Source: Malania oleifera (Eukaryota; Streptophyta; Magnoliopsida; Santalales; Ximeniaceae). Taken from it: DNA of 64,000 nucleotides. The notes under the pieces are model-generated. The model was not told the DNA's origin and searched no databases. It saw only the letters and a list, made by a program, of their open reading frames with translations. Below, piece by piece: positions 23,401-31,039 of this stretch (position 1 is its first letter; each line of letters opens with the position of its first letter). Made by a program: the position numbers and the translations under genes. The stretch lies in contig NC_080428.1 of NCBI RefSeq assembly GCF_029873635.1, positions 66,185,101 to 66,249,100 on the forward strand, given 5' to 3'.

Positions 23401-24157
23401 TACTGAGTTGATTTATACTATGAAGAAAATGTATATTTCCAACTGTATAGGTGAGTTATATTATTCAATTGCTATATTTGTTAGCTAAAGTAAATTAAAG
23501 AATGAGTCTGATTTCATTAAAACTCATGCTAGCCACACACTGATAATAATTTATTCCACCTTACTGAGAAGTGTCTCACTCTGGGAAATATATCATCTTT
23601 TCAGGGCCTACAGGAAATCGAGTCTAGGAGTTGTAGGGTGGGACCTATAGGAGCTGAGGGTGAGTGTTTGGGGACACTATTTTGTTAATAACAGATGTTT
23701 GGGATATTTTGAGTTGTAATATAAATTTAAGTATGGTAGATGTGGTAGCTGTGAGATAGTACTCTGGTAGGTATGGAATGGATGGTCTTTTGCTTTTGCT
23801 GTATGTATTTTATTTATGCTATGGAAACTTGGTACCTGGGACCCCGGTTTGGGTTCAGGTTATTGCATTTGTGGTATCAGAGGCATCAAATAATGATGTC
23901 ATTTTATGTTTATTAGGGATTTATTTTGGGGGCATTACATTTATTGCTAGAAAAATTTAAAAAAAGATTCAACATTGTTATATATGAAATGATCGAAAAT
24001 AAAAAACCAGACCTTTGACATATGTGCATGTGCCAAGCCCATCAGCAGCCTTCCCAGATTTTCCTTTCCCCTTTAAAGTATTCTCATTGCTTGCACCTCC
24101 TGCCTGCTTACCCTTGCCCTTAGCTCCCGAGTCTTTTGGTTTTGAGTCCTTCCCCAT
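2390..24157 (-). CDS. PIN4: Parvulin-type peptidyl-prolyl cis-trans isomerase (PIN4/Par14-like), four coding exons
   Basis: Coding exons are 24013-24157, 3346-3455, 2853-2995 and 2390-2432; joined they give 146 residues. Residues 1-36 are a Lys/Gly/Ser-rich basic tail ([17 protein letters not shown]...). From about residue 47 comes a complete rotamase domain: [11 protein letters not shown], a [16 protein letters not shown] core, and a [13 protein letters not shown] end. Length and layout match the small parvulins of the Par14/PIN4 family (Arabidopsis has one of about this size), which isomerise X-Pro bonds and in animals act in the nucleus and in pre-rRNA processing; the plant role is inferred. 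All junctions have GT/AG ends and keep frame. The ATG at 24157 is the first in the leader. Intron 2 (3456-24012, about 20.6 kb) holds nested retrotransposon A/B/C between the tail exon and the domain; the frame is intact, so the gene looks functional. Confidence 0.93.
2853..2995 (-). CDS. PIN4: PIN4 coding exon 3 (core of rotamase domain)
   Basis: Codes [20 protein letters not shown], then PRGKMAGPF and the [10 protein letters not shown] segment. Acceptor TTTCAG, donor GTACGT. Confidence 0.94.
3346..3455 (-). CDS. PIN4: PIN4 coding exon 2
   Basis: Codes (A)[17 protein letters not shown]...PPAEFAK. Acceptor TTTTAG at its upstream side and donor GTAAGC downstream. This is the first exon of the rotamase domain and the one separated from the tail by the 20.6 kb intron. 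Confidence 0.93.
3632..5593 (+). repeat. Element A 5' LTR
   Basis: 1962 bp. In order: a palindrome array (about 3719-3925), TATAAATA at 3941-3948, a CT-rich leader with GCTAGGGTTTC, a splice-donor-like AG|GTAAGG (GT at 4186), GTGCAACCACAC at about 4768, the conserved block at 5211-5230, and TTTTCAG|G with AG at 5253-5254. About 55 bp before the LTR end lies a TGGTATCAGAG box that resembles a primer binding site (5525-5536). Confidence 0.9.
3719..3925 (+). repeat. Array of AAACCGTCGACGGTTT palindromes in the A 5' LTR
   Basis: At least six near copies of the 16 bp self-complementary word, spaced irregularly and degraded mainly by C/T and G/A changes (for example AACCGTCAACGGTTTC). The array stops about 15 bp before the TATA box at 3941. 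The same array, more decayed, is in the 3' LTR at about 22120-22300. Confidence 0.8.
5594..6060 (+). other. Element A untranslated leader
   Basis: Follows the 5' LTR directly. It opens with GTTGTGGAATCAAAG, a weak match to the initiator-Met primer binding site. No other feature seen. Confidence 0.5.
6061..8518 (+). pseudogene. Element A gag, protease and reverse transcriptase (fossil)
   Basis: Gag starts [12 protein letters not shown] at 6061 and includes the SIEQF and RRWW-type capsid segments near 6230-6420. A zinc-knuckle region lies at about 6900-7010. The aspartic protease has its [11 protein letters not shown] active site at about 7180-7215. Reverse transcriptase follows from 7594 ([14 protein letters not shown], then [20 protein letters not shown]). 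The region is broken at several places. Pol resumes at 19659 after element B. Confidence 0.85.
10317..12341 (+). mobile_element. Solo LTR C, same family as B, opposite direction
   Basis: A complete LTR, TGTAGAGACCCGAACC... to ...GGGTTGTTACA, 2025 bp, with no internal region. Target duplication CATTT (10312-10316) and CCTTT (12342-12346) differ at one base; the intact LTR of B has CCTTT at this site. Palindrome array 10345-10540, TATAAATAT at 10556-10564, donor-like AAG|GTAAGG (GT at 10907), conserved block 11931-11950 and TTTTCAG|GTCC with AG at 11973-11974. Solo LTRs arise by recombination between the two LTRs of a full element. Confidence 0.92.
10345..10540 (+). repeat. Array of TTCGTCGACGAA palindromes in solo LTR C
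   Basis: About eight near copies of the 12 bp self-complementary word (variants such as TTCGTTGACGAA, CTCGTTGACGAG, TTCGTAGACGAA), ending about 15 bp before the TATA box. Most changes are C-to-T or G-to-A at CpG. Confidence 0.85.
12836..17251 (-). pseudogene. Element B gag-pol (fossil, comparatively well preserved)
   Basis: Reading from high to low coordinates: gag from [12 protein letters not shown] (about 17251), a CCHC knuckle [14 protein letters not shown] (about 16350-16390), protease with an LFDS-type active site and THSF (about 16150), reverse transcriptase with the IRPSVSPWG motif and an F-I-N-D-I-L-type catalytic region (15024-15767), RNase H with the YSDAS motif (14451-14993), integrase with HHCC zinc finger CLTCQQIK and WVIVDQLT core (13542-14444, 13116-13526), and a chromodomain-like tail ILDRK...EIPLVKVLW...VEEASWELE (12836-13054). 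This order (integrase last) defines Ty3-type elements; the tail suggests the Tekay/Del chromovirus clade. Confidence 0.9.
17645..17656 (-). promoter_or_regulatory. Element B primer binding site, initiator tRNA-Met
   Basis: TGGTATCAGAGC on the minus strand, complementary to the 3' end of plant initiator tRNA-Met, two bases inside the 5' LTR. Confidence 0.9.
17659..19653 (-). repeat. Element B 5' LTR
   Basis: 1995 bp. In sense order (descending): palindrome array 19625-19445, TATAAATAT at 19435-19427, GA/CT tract near 19380, donor-like GGTAAGG (GT complement at 19080-19081), conserved block 18066-18047, AG (complement 18023-18024), end at 17659. Confidence 0.93.
19659..21680 (+). pseudogene. 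Element A RNase H, integrase and chromodomain-like tail (fossil)
   Basis: Continues the pol of A after B. RNase H ([15 protein letters not shown], then [15 protein letters not shown]) at 19659-20180; integrase with C-x2-C finger near 20530 and a core with [13 protein letters not shown] at 20770-20830; C-terminal segment and chromodomain-like tail ([20 protein letters not shown]... [10 protein letters not shown]) at 21280-21680. Broken at several places. Confidence 0.87.
22031..23939 (+). repeat. Element A 3' LTR
   Basis: 1909 bp, preceded by the polypurine tract. TATA box altered to TATTAATA (about 22317). Donor-like CAG|GTAAGA (GT at 22537), GTGCAACCACAC at about 23127, conserved block 23561-23580, TTTTCAG|G with AG at 23603-23604. 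The internal TGGTATCAGAG box recurs at 23872-23882. Confidence 0.9.
24013..24157 (-). CDS. PIN4: PIN4 coding exon 1 (basic tail)
   Basis: 48 codons plus one base, ending ...TYVK-G before the donor GTCTGG. The exon runs on upstream as leader to about 24175, where a TACTAAT branch-like box and a pyrimidine-rich stretch end in CAAAG. Confidence 0.92.
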
Positions 24158-24772
24158 TAATCCAAAACCTTCAGTCTTTGAATCAAGAGAACAATCATTA
24201 GTACAAGATAGGATCATAGGATAGGAAGACATGACACAGAAAACAACACAAAAAGATTCCGTTTGCACAAGAAATAAAGCTATTGTGATCAATAAAAAAC
24301 TAACTGAAGCCTCTGAGGCTTAATTCAGCATTTACTTATAAGAGCCATAAGTAACCCGGTGCTTATGATGCATTACGCAGCTTGTTAAGAAGTTCTTTTG
24401 GAGAGAAGAGCTTGAAACCTATCAGTTATGCGATAGATTAACCCTCATGCTTAAAAATTTCATTGCAAATGATAAAACCATCTAATCCATATTTCATGAG
24501 GGGACCCTTAAAAATGCACTGTCCAAAATGAGTAGTGACATCATTTCAGATATTTCAAGCAGACTCAAGTCCTGGATCAAACTTTCCCCCTCCATCAAAC
24601 TTTTACATCCATTACAAGCTAGAAGATCTCAAAAAGTTATTAGTGGTATCTAGCTCTTGCACCATGCTAAAGTTTAGTTTACTGCTCCTAAATGCATGGT
24701 CCTTGGAAAAGCAATTCAAGATCAAAAGAAAATCTACTTTGAGTTTTATAAACAAATCTGTATGTTGAACTG

Positions 24773-25850
24773 TAAAAGGGGCGAGTTTTCTGCTAACTGG
24801 CATAGCATAACTGCATATTCATCTCATTCTCCTAATAAAGACAGGCCAACAGCCCAGTGCATAAGGCTCCTGCCAGAATGGGACTTGGGCAAGGTTGGAG
24901 GGCTGGCTGTACATTCAATGAAATAACATAAACACCTATTTGAATGGCTTAATAAGGACAGCTAATGCATGAAACTCCCACCGAAGCAGCATTTGGGAAA
25001 GATTAAACGTGCACAACACTGCCCCACCCTGCATGAGAGAAAGGGTGCGATATAAAAAATAGGGTAACTTTAAAAATAATGAAGATTCACGTCAAAATTC
25101 CAATATGATTGCAACACCATGAACACAAAAATGGGATGATGCAATTACAGAAGAATTAATTGGATTTTTTTTGTTGGGGGGGGGGGGGGGGGGGGGGGAG
25201 ATGTGATCAAATGTAGGATTTTAAGAATGTTGCTATTTCAATTTTCAACTATCTAACACCAATTGTATATAATATGTATAATAAAGTTTATTTTCTCCAG
25301 CGCCCGACGTGATGGATTTGCACAAATACACATAACACTGTTAAGCAATCAAATTTCCAACAACATTCAAGCCAATCATTTGACATGTCAACTAGATTGT
25401 TCCAAAGAATGGCAATAGAACAAACCAATACTACTAACAATCTATCTAGTTACTGAAAGCAGTTCTTATCTTTCATCTCTAGTTTTCCACAAATTACAAA
25501 ACTCATTTCACAGTTTTCCAATATTTATATGAAAAACTTGGAAAACAACAATAAAGATATTTTTCAAATTTATTATAGAAATGTTGCAAAAGTAGAAAAC
25601 ACCGTAGCATTTTTTGTAACTATTTAGCCAATGTTCGGAACGTGGAAAACATTAGAGAAAGGAAGGGAAAATATGACAGAATCCATTTTTTCTAGTTATC
25701 AAGGAAAATGAGAAAGAAAATCTATATAGTATATGAACCACAAAAAATTTTACACATCATTAACCTTTGATTTTTTTTTTAAAAAAAAAATTACCATATT
25801 AAAACGAAAAACTTAATTTTTAATAGTATTTGATATGGAGAAAATACAAC
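24773..25850. repeat. Tandem duplication, copy 1
   Basis: Starts TGTAAAAGGGGCGAGTTTT and stays alignable with copy 2 for about 1 kb, with scattered differences and indels. It ends where the LINE tail begins. The sequence gctcctgccagaatgggact is a word I have seen in dispersed plant repeats, but no family is assigned. Confidence 0.75.
25176..25198 (+). repeat. Run of 23 G
   Basis: Uninterrupted G run in copy 1, absent from the matching part of copy 2. On the PIN4 RNA strand it is a C run. Confidence 0.9.
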
Positions 25851-26482
25851 AATAACAACAACAACAACAAAACCAAGCCTTAGTCCCACTAGGTGGGGTC
25901 GGCTATATGAATCATTTTCTGCCAATTTATGCGATCATGGACCATTTCTTTTTATAAATTCAAGGATATTAAATCCTTACTATCTCTTTCCAAGTTATTT
26001 TAGGTCTACCCCTACCCTTTCTACTACCCCCCACAGTAACTAAGTCATTCTTTCTCACAGGTATACTAAGCGGCCTACGTTGCAAGTGTTCATACCATTT
26101 GAGTAGTCCCTCCCTTATCTTCTATAGGAGTTACACCTAACTTATCACGAATATGTTCATTCCTTAATTTATCTTTCAATGTTATACCATTCATCCATCT
26201 AAGCATTCTCATCTCAGCAATTTTTACTTTTTGGATATTATGTTTCTTCATTGCCCAACGTTCTGATCCATATAACATAACTGGTCTTATAACTGTCCTA
26301 TAAAACTTCCCTTTCAATTTTAGGGGTATTCTACGATCACAAAGCACACTTTAAGTACTTCTCCATTTTACCCAACTTGCTTTAATTTTATGCATTACAT
26401 CATCTTCGATTTCTCTTTCAACTTGCATAATAGATCCAAGGTATTGAAATCTACAAATGCTATTTATTTCTTCATCATCAAG
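25850..26482 (-). mobile_element. RTE-type LINE, 5'-truncated tail
   Basis: The minus strand reads the end of an RTE-clade reverse transcriptase: RFQYLGSIMQ, DDVMHKIKASWVKWR, then VLCDRRIPLKLKGKFYRT, VIRPVMLYGSERWA and EMRMLRWMNGIT. The 3' end carries the (TTG)n tail typical of RTE elements (seen as acaacaacaac at 25851-25871), preceded by the common plant RTE end ggtcggctatatgaatc. Only about 630 bp of an element of roughly 3.3 kb is present. Confidence 0.85.
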
Positions 26483-26595
26483 TTATATGTATGTATATGT
26501 ATATATATATGTATGCGACATCATTCAATCCAATCACAAGTGCTATTTATTACCATTCTTTGGAGCAATCTAATTCGCATATCCAAGGTATTGTA

Positions 26596-26640
<45 letters not shown>

Positions 26641-26850
26641 GTATATGTATATGTATGTATGTATATATATGTATATGTATATGTATATGTATGTATGTAT
26701 ATATATGTATATGTATGTATGTATATATATGTATATGTATATATGTATATGTATATATATATATGAATGTATGTATGTATGTATATATATATATGAATGT
26801 ATGTATGTATATATGAATGTATATATATATGTATGTATGTATGAATATTA
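26483..26850. repeat. TATG/TA compound microsatellite
   Basis: Long TATG, TATA and TGTA repeats, broken at 26516-26590 by a short unique segment. Any open frames here are by-products of the repeat. Confidence 0.95.
26516..26590. repeat. Rearranged fragment of the duplicated unit
   Basis: Starts as a direct copy of 27438-27460 (cgacatcattcaatccaat) and goes on as the reverse complement of 27463-27498 (attaccattctttggagcaa). A local inversion seems to have taken place inside this fragment. Confidence 0.7.
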
Positions 26851-26870
26851 AAACTACCATGTAAAGTCTT

Positions 26871-26935
26871 ATGATGCCCATCTCAGCTTGGCATTTGTTT
26901 TAATTGTTGAAAACTAAGAATGAGGGCCTCTCAAA
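26871..26935 (+). repeat. Edge repeat of the duplicated unit, first copy
   Basis: TGATGCCCATCTCA...CTTGGCATTTGTTT matches 28125-28190, marking the boundary word of the duplicated unit. Confidence 0.6.
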
Positions 26936-26940
26936 TTAAT

Positions 26941-27935
26941 TGTAAAAGGGGCGAGTTTTTTGTTCAGTGGTATATTGAAATTGTAAATTCATCTCATTCT
27001 CCTAATAAGGCATGCCAACAGCCCAATGCATGAGGCTCCTGCCAGAATGGGTCTTGGGGAAGGTTGGAAGACTGGCTCTACATTCAATGAAATAACATAA
27101 AGGCCTATCTGAATGGCTTAACAAGGGTAGCCAACACTTGAAACTCCCTCCAAAGCAGGATTTGGTAAAGGTTATATATGGGCAACATAGCCCCACCCTG
27201 CATGAGAGAGAGGATGTGATAAAAAATAGGGCAAATTTAAAAAATAAAGATTCATGTCAAAATTCCAATACGATTGCAACACCATCAACACAAAATGGGG
27301 TGATGCAATTATAAAAGACTTAATTAACTATCTAACACCAATTGTATATAATACGTATAAGCAAGTTTATTTTCTCTAGCATCCAACATGATGGATTTGC
27401 ATGCATATGCAAAACACCGTTAAGCAATCAAATTTCCGACATCATTCAATCCAATCACTTGATATGCGAATTAGATTGCTCCAAAGAATGGTAATAGAAC
27501 CAACCAAAAATACTCAATCTATTGCTGAAAACAGTTTTTATCTTTCATCTCTAGTTTTCCAAAAATTACAAAACTTGTTCTCCGTTTTCCAATATTTTTA
27601 TGAAAAACCTGCAAAATAATAAAAAAAAGATATTTTTCAATTTTGTTATAGAAATGTTGTAAAAGTAGAAAAGAAGGTAGCTTTCTTTTTTTTTTCTGTA
27701 ACTATTTAGGCCCTGTTTGGAACTTGGAAAAAAATAGGGAAAGGAAGGAAAATATGATAGAATCCATTTTTTTCTAGTTACCAAGGAAAATGAGAAAGAA
27801 AATATAATGTATAGTATATGAACACAAATTTGATTCTACACATCATTAACCTTCATATATATATTTTTAAAAATTACACATTAAAACAAAAAATTTAATT
27901 TTGAGTAGTATTTGAGATGGAGAAAATATAATGAA
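26941..27935. repeat. Tandem duplication, copy 2
   Basis: Counterpart of 24773-25850. It lacks the G run and the LINE tail, so both of those arose in copy 1 after duplication or were never copied. Confidence 0.75.
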
Positions 27936-28052
27936 AAATAAATTTCGTTCTGTTTTTTACTTCTCTTTTTAAACAAAATCCTTGAGCCAAAGGGAGTCTT
28001 CGAGAAATGAAAATGGAAAACGAGAAATGTTCTCTAAAACTAAACAAGCCCT
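27709..28052. mobile_element. MITE-like repeat
   Basis: Begins GGCCCTGTTTGGAACTTGG and ends ACTAAACAAGCCCT, giving an imperfect terminal inverted repeat. The interior is A-rich with no coding capacity. Its left half is also present in duplication copy 1 (from 25625), so it predates the duplication. Confidence 0.35.
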
Positions 28053-28124
28053 AAGAGACTTTGAAGAAAATAGAACATTCATACAGGCAATGAGCTCATA
28101 TATGCAAGTATATATATATATATA

Positions 28125-28190
28125 CTGATGCCCATCTCAACTTGGCATTTGTTTAAACTGTTAAAAACTAACTACGGTCTCTCACAGATG
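28125..28190 (+). repeat. Edge repeat of the duplicated unit, second copy
   Basis: Matches 26871-26935 with a few differences. Confidence 0.6.
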
Positions 28191-28432
28191 AAAGCCCCAA
28201 CCTTTACCTTCAATTTTTTTTTTTTTTTTTTGGGGTTAATTTACTTTGTCCCCTATATTGATTGGGTTCACTCCAACATTCTCTTGAAGCAATCCAAACA
28301 TAACCCAACAACCCAATACTTAAAACTACTAAAATGAAAGCAAACACAATGAATTTCGCAACTCCAGTTCTGATCACAAACAGAAACAGATAATCGAATA
28401 TTCACAATTTTAACAAAAAGGCGCGTGGGTTT

Positions 28433-28484
<52 letters not shown>
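28433..28484 (-). repeat. GA/CT tract just inside PIN4 intron 1
   Basis: On the PIN4 strand this is a CT tract starting about 18 bp after the first splice donor. CT tracts near transcription starts are common in plant leaders. Confidence 0.85.
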
Positions 28485-28502
28485 TTCTAATTTCAGTCTT
28501 AC

Positions 28503-28600
28503 AGAACCGACGATCGATCAGTGAGCGGAGGGAGCGGTGTGGTATTTGGAAGGTCCAAATTTCCTCCCAAGAAAGATGATGCCTTCTCTGCTATTCAGCG
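28503..28600 (-). other. PIN4: Probable PIN4 non-coding first exon
   Basis: On the minus strand the sequence ends CGGTTCT|GTAAGA, a good donor, and contains no ATG. Joined to the 24175 acceptor it gives a leader whose first ATG is the PIN4 start. The transcription start (about 28600) is a guess. Confidence 0.5.
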
Positions 28601-29114
28601 GTATCGTAAAATAAAAGTGCGCGAAAGTTGAAGATTACGGGTTTGCCTTTTGGACGGAGATGGGCTTGTCGTAATGGGCCGAGGATTAACCCAAACAAAT
28701 TAAAATGAATGGGCTGGATTCACACAGGCCCACATAATCCTGACCGCCCATTGGACTAATTGGGTTAGAAAAGATTAACTTAATTAACCTCAGCCCTATT
28801 TCCATTCCTATCCATTTTGAATTGGTCGAGGGACAAAATGAATGGGCCGATGGTACTTGCCGTGAGGTGCAAGAATACCCATTCTCCTTTTCCCTTTGGG
28901 CAAAGGCATTAAAGATCATCCTCCTCATAACGCATCACCTTTGTCCTTTGTTCTCCTCTACTCCTCTCACTGTCCGTGAAGATTTTCACATATTCCCACT
29001 CAATTCTTAAACAAGCACACCAAAGTCGATAAGTTGAGCAAAACGACGCATTGATTTCTTCCCATTTGCCATTTGATATTTATCTCCTCCAATCTCTTCA
29101 CAGCTTCTCTGGGC
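28601..29114. promoter_or_regulatory. Shared promoter of PIN4 and the GH43-like gene, with site II boxes
   Basis: Six TGGGCY-type words or complements: 28661, 28675, 28710, 28728 (GGCCCA), 28746 (GCCCA) and 28843. These are the site II / UP1 elements bound by TCP factors in plant promoters of growth and ribosome-related genes. No clear TATA box is seen for either gene. The CT-rich stretch at 28930-28975 is likely the leader start of the plus-strand gene. Confidence 0.6.
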
Positions 29115-30548
29115 ATGGACGCCGCCGCCGCAGCTGCAGCCAGGACGACGCAGGCCGCTAATGTCCTTTCAGCTTCTGCCGCCGGAAGAAGAATAATGAA
29201 CCACCCAGCTGCCATAGCCCCGCCGTCAACATGGCCTCCGGCCAGACCAAACATGCTCGTCCTTTATGCCCGCAGCAACAGAAACTCTGCCCTGTCTCTG
29301 GCTCGCTGCTCCTTGAAGCCAAACGCCGACACAGACGAAGTTACGGAGAAAATTTCTACCTTTGATCCTCACTCGAGTTCGAAATCCCATGAACAACCAA
29401 AACCCACTTCGGTTGAACCGTATTCGTCTTCTTCTTCGACGGATTCGTCATCGTTTTCCGCCGGATTGGTGTTCGATTTGGGTCCTGCAGACTGCTGGGA
29501 TGGCGCTGAAGTGGGGTCCCCCGTCGTGAAAAGGTTCATCGGCGACGAGGAGGAAAGATGGTACATGTGGTACCACGGGAGGTCCGGTGAGAACCCCGGT
29601 TTGGATTCAATCGGATTGGCGGTTTCCAGCAACGGGATTCACTGGGAGCGCGGCGGAGGCCATGCTCGATCCAGCGTACACGTTGGTTCGGTGATGAATT
29701 GCAGTAAGGACTGGTGGGCATTTGACACCCATAGCATTAGGCCTTCCGAGGTTGTCGTCATGTCCAGCACAAAGGTCAGAGCTACCAGTGCCATTTACTG
29801 GCTCTACTACACCGGCTACAGCTCAGAGGAGGTTACATTTCTGAAAAAATCCGATTCCGATTTCCCTTTAGGAAACCCAGTAAGGATTTGTCACGGAAAT
29901 TTCAAGTCTCTGCCAGGTTTGGCGATCGGCCAAGATGGGCGAAATTGGGCTAGAATCGACGGGTTGCATTACAGCGGAGCTTTGCTCGAATTGGGCGCAG
30001 AGGGCAAGTGGGATTCAACCTTTATTGCTTCACCAAATGTTGTTGTCCACGGTGATGGCGATCTTAGGATGTATTACCATTCGTTCGATCTTCAAAATGG
30101 GCAATTCGCAATTGGGGTTGCGAGATCCAGAGACGGAATTAGATGGGTGAAGTTGGGGAAGATAATGGGAGGAGGGCAGAGTGGTGATTTTGACGAGCTC
30201 GGGGTGATGAATGCTCGCGTGGTGAGAAGCCGCAAAGATGGGAATTACGTGATGGCGTATGAAGGGGTGGCCACCGGCGGGAAGAGGAGCATTGGGCTGG
30301 CTGAATCTTCCGACGGGCTGAAGGATTGGAGGAGGGTTGAAGATGGTGGTGAAGTTCTGAAGGCGGTGGGAGAAGATGGGTGGGATGGGGGAGGAGTAGG
30401 ATCGCCTTGTCTGGTTCAGATTGAAGGTGAGTGGAGATTGTATTACAGAGGTGTTGGGATTAATGGAGGGAGAACAGGGATTGGAATGGCTGTTTCTGAA
30501 GGAAGCAATCTCAGGAGGTTTAGGAGATGGACAGGATTTCGTTTGTAA
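29115..30548 (+). CDS. GH43-like five-bladed beta-propeller protein
   Basis: Single open exon of 477 codons. Residues 1-65 are Ala/Ser/Arg-rich with few acids, like a plastid transit peptide (inference); 70-115 is a low-complexity Ser-rich linker. From 116 on are five repeats, each an aromatic strand followed by a Gly-Ile/Leu-Ala-x-Ser-x-Asp-Gly-x-x-Trp turn: WYMWYHG (149), YWLYYTGY (228), LRMYYHSFD (317), YVMAYEG (378), WRLYYRG (440). This is the fold of the GH43/GH32/GH68 (arabinanase, invertase, levansucrase) superfamily; plants have a conserved single-copy-like member of this shape with no proven substrate. I cannot place the three catalytic acids with certainty, so activity is open. ATG 29115 is preferred over an in-frame ATG 42 bp upstream because the Ala-rich start fits the family better. 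A poly(A)-type AATAAAATAAAAG lies at about 30668. Confidence 0.85.
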   Translation: MDAAAAAAARTTQAANVLSASAAGRRIMNHPAAIAPPSTWPPARPNMLVLYARSNRNSALSLARCSLKPNADTDEVTEKISTFDPHSSSKSHEQPKPTSVEPYSSSSSTDSSSFSAGLVFDLGPADCWDGAEVGSPVVKRFIGDEEERWYMWYHGRSGENPGLDSIGLAVSSNGIHWERGGGHARSSVHVGSVMNCSKDWWAFDTHSIRPSEVVVMSSTKVRATSAIYWLYYTGYSSEEVTFLKKSDSDFPLGNPVRICHGNFKSLPGLAIGQDGRNWARIDGLHYSGALLELGAEGKWDSTFIASPNVVVHGDGDLRMYYHSFDLQNGQFAIGVARSRDGIRWVKLGKIMGGGQSGDFDELGVMNARVVRSRKDGNYVMAYEGVATGGKRSIGLAESSDGLKDWRRVEDGGEVLKAVGEDGWDGGGVGSPCLVQIEGEWRLYYRGVGINGGRTGIGMAVSEGSNLRRFRRWTGFRL

Positions 30549-31039
30549 GATGCAAATGCATTTATTGTGTGAGAAATTTTGTTTTGTTTTGTTTTGTTTT
30601 GTTTTGTTTTCATTTTTCGTCTTAATGTTCAAATTGAGACGCTGTTGATTGCTTTTTCTATTGGATGAATAAAATAAAAGCTTTTGTTGGCATTTGTGTA
30701 GTTTAAGTTGGAGGCTTTATGTTAGCCGTATTTAGGGACGAATTTAAGAGTTAGAAAATTAGGAAAATAATAATGAATTTCTTTTTAAAATTTTTTATTT
30801 TAATATTATTTTAATAAAAACTATTTTAAAATAGTTCCGTCTGGAATGTTTTCCTCAAATTGATGCGTTTTAAAAAGCGAATGTCCATCTAGCGTTTATT
30901 AAAAAAAAACACTGGATGGACCAATATTTTTTAATTTGGACAAGTTTCCTATTGACTAACACGTGGCTATTGAAAAAACGCTACTTGGTGTAGCATTTTT
31001 TTATCTAAAAATACTGATTCATCCAACATCTTTTTTATG
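30549..31039 (+). other. 3' UTR and spacer
   Basis: A (GTTTT)n run at 30579-30608 and an AATAAA-type signal near 30668 belong to the 3' UTR. From about 30840 to 31010 short words around 'aacgct...tagcgtttt' occur in both directions, perhaps a decayed MITE. Confidence 0.4.

Larger units (their letters stand above)
3632..23939 (+). mobile_element. Element A: Ty3-type chromovirus-like LTR retrotransposon in PIN4 intron 2
   Basis: Two LTRs of about 1.9 kb (TGTAGGAACCCGAACC... to ...GCGTTACA) flank gag, protease, reverse transcriptase, RNase H, integrase and a chromodomain-like tail, in plus orientation and therefore antisense to PIN4. A polypurine tract (gaggggagga) ends at 22030. Element B sits in the RNase H-proximal part of pol; without it the internal region is about 5.3 kb, normal for the family. 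A clear 5 bp target duplication is not visible at the ends. The element is a fossil with many breaks. By-eye samples of the LTR pair differ at roughly one site in ten, so it appears older than B, as the nesting requires. Confidence 0.9.
24176..28502 (-). other. PIN4: PIN4 intron 1 (leader intron)
   Basis: About 4.3 kb between the non-coding first exon and the start-codon exon. It holds the tandem duplication, LINE tail, microsatellites and MITE-like repeat listed separately. 24176-24772, 28053-28124 and 28191-28432 show nothing recognisable apart from a T-run at 28214. Confidence 0.5.

Noticed and set aside
3627-23944. Target duplication for element A
   Set aside because: Flanks taaac and tttat do not match; a shared 'acattta' word is offset from the LTR ends, so no duplication is claimed.
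26390-26881. Overlapping open frames on both strands with Tyr/Met/Ile/Val/Cys repeats
   Set aside because: Translations of the TATG/TA microsatellite; no start context, no family, and open in several frames only because the repeat lacks stops.
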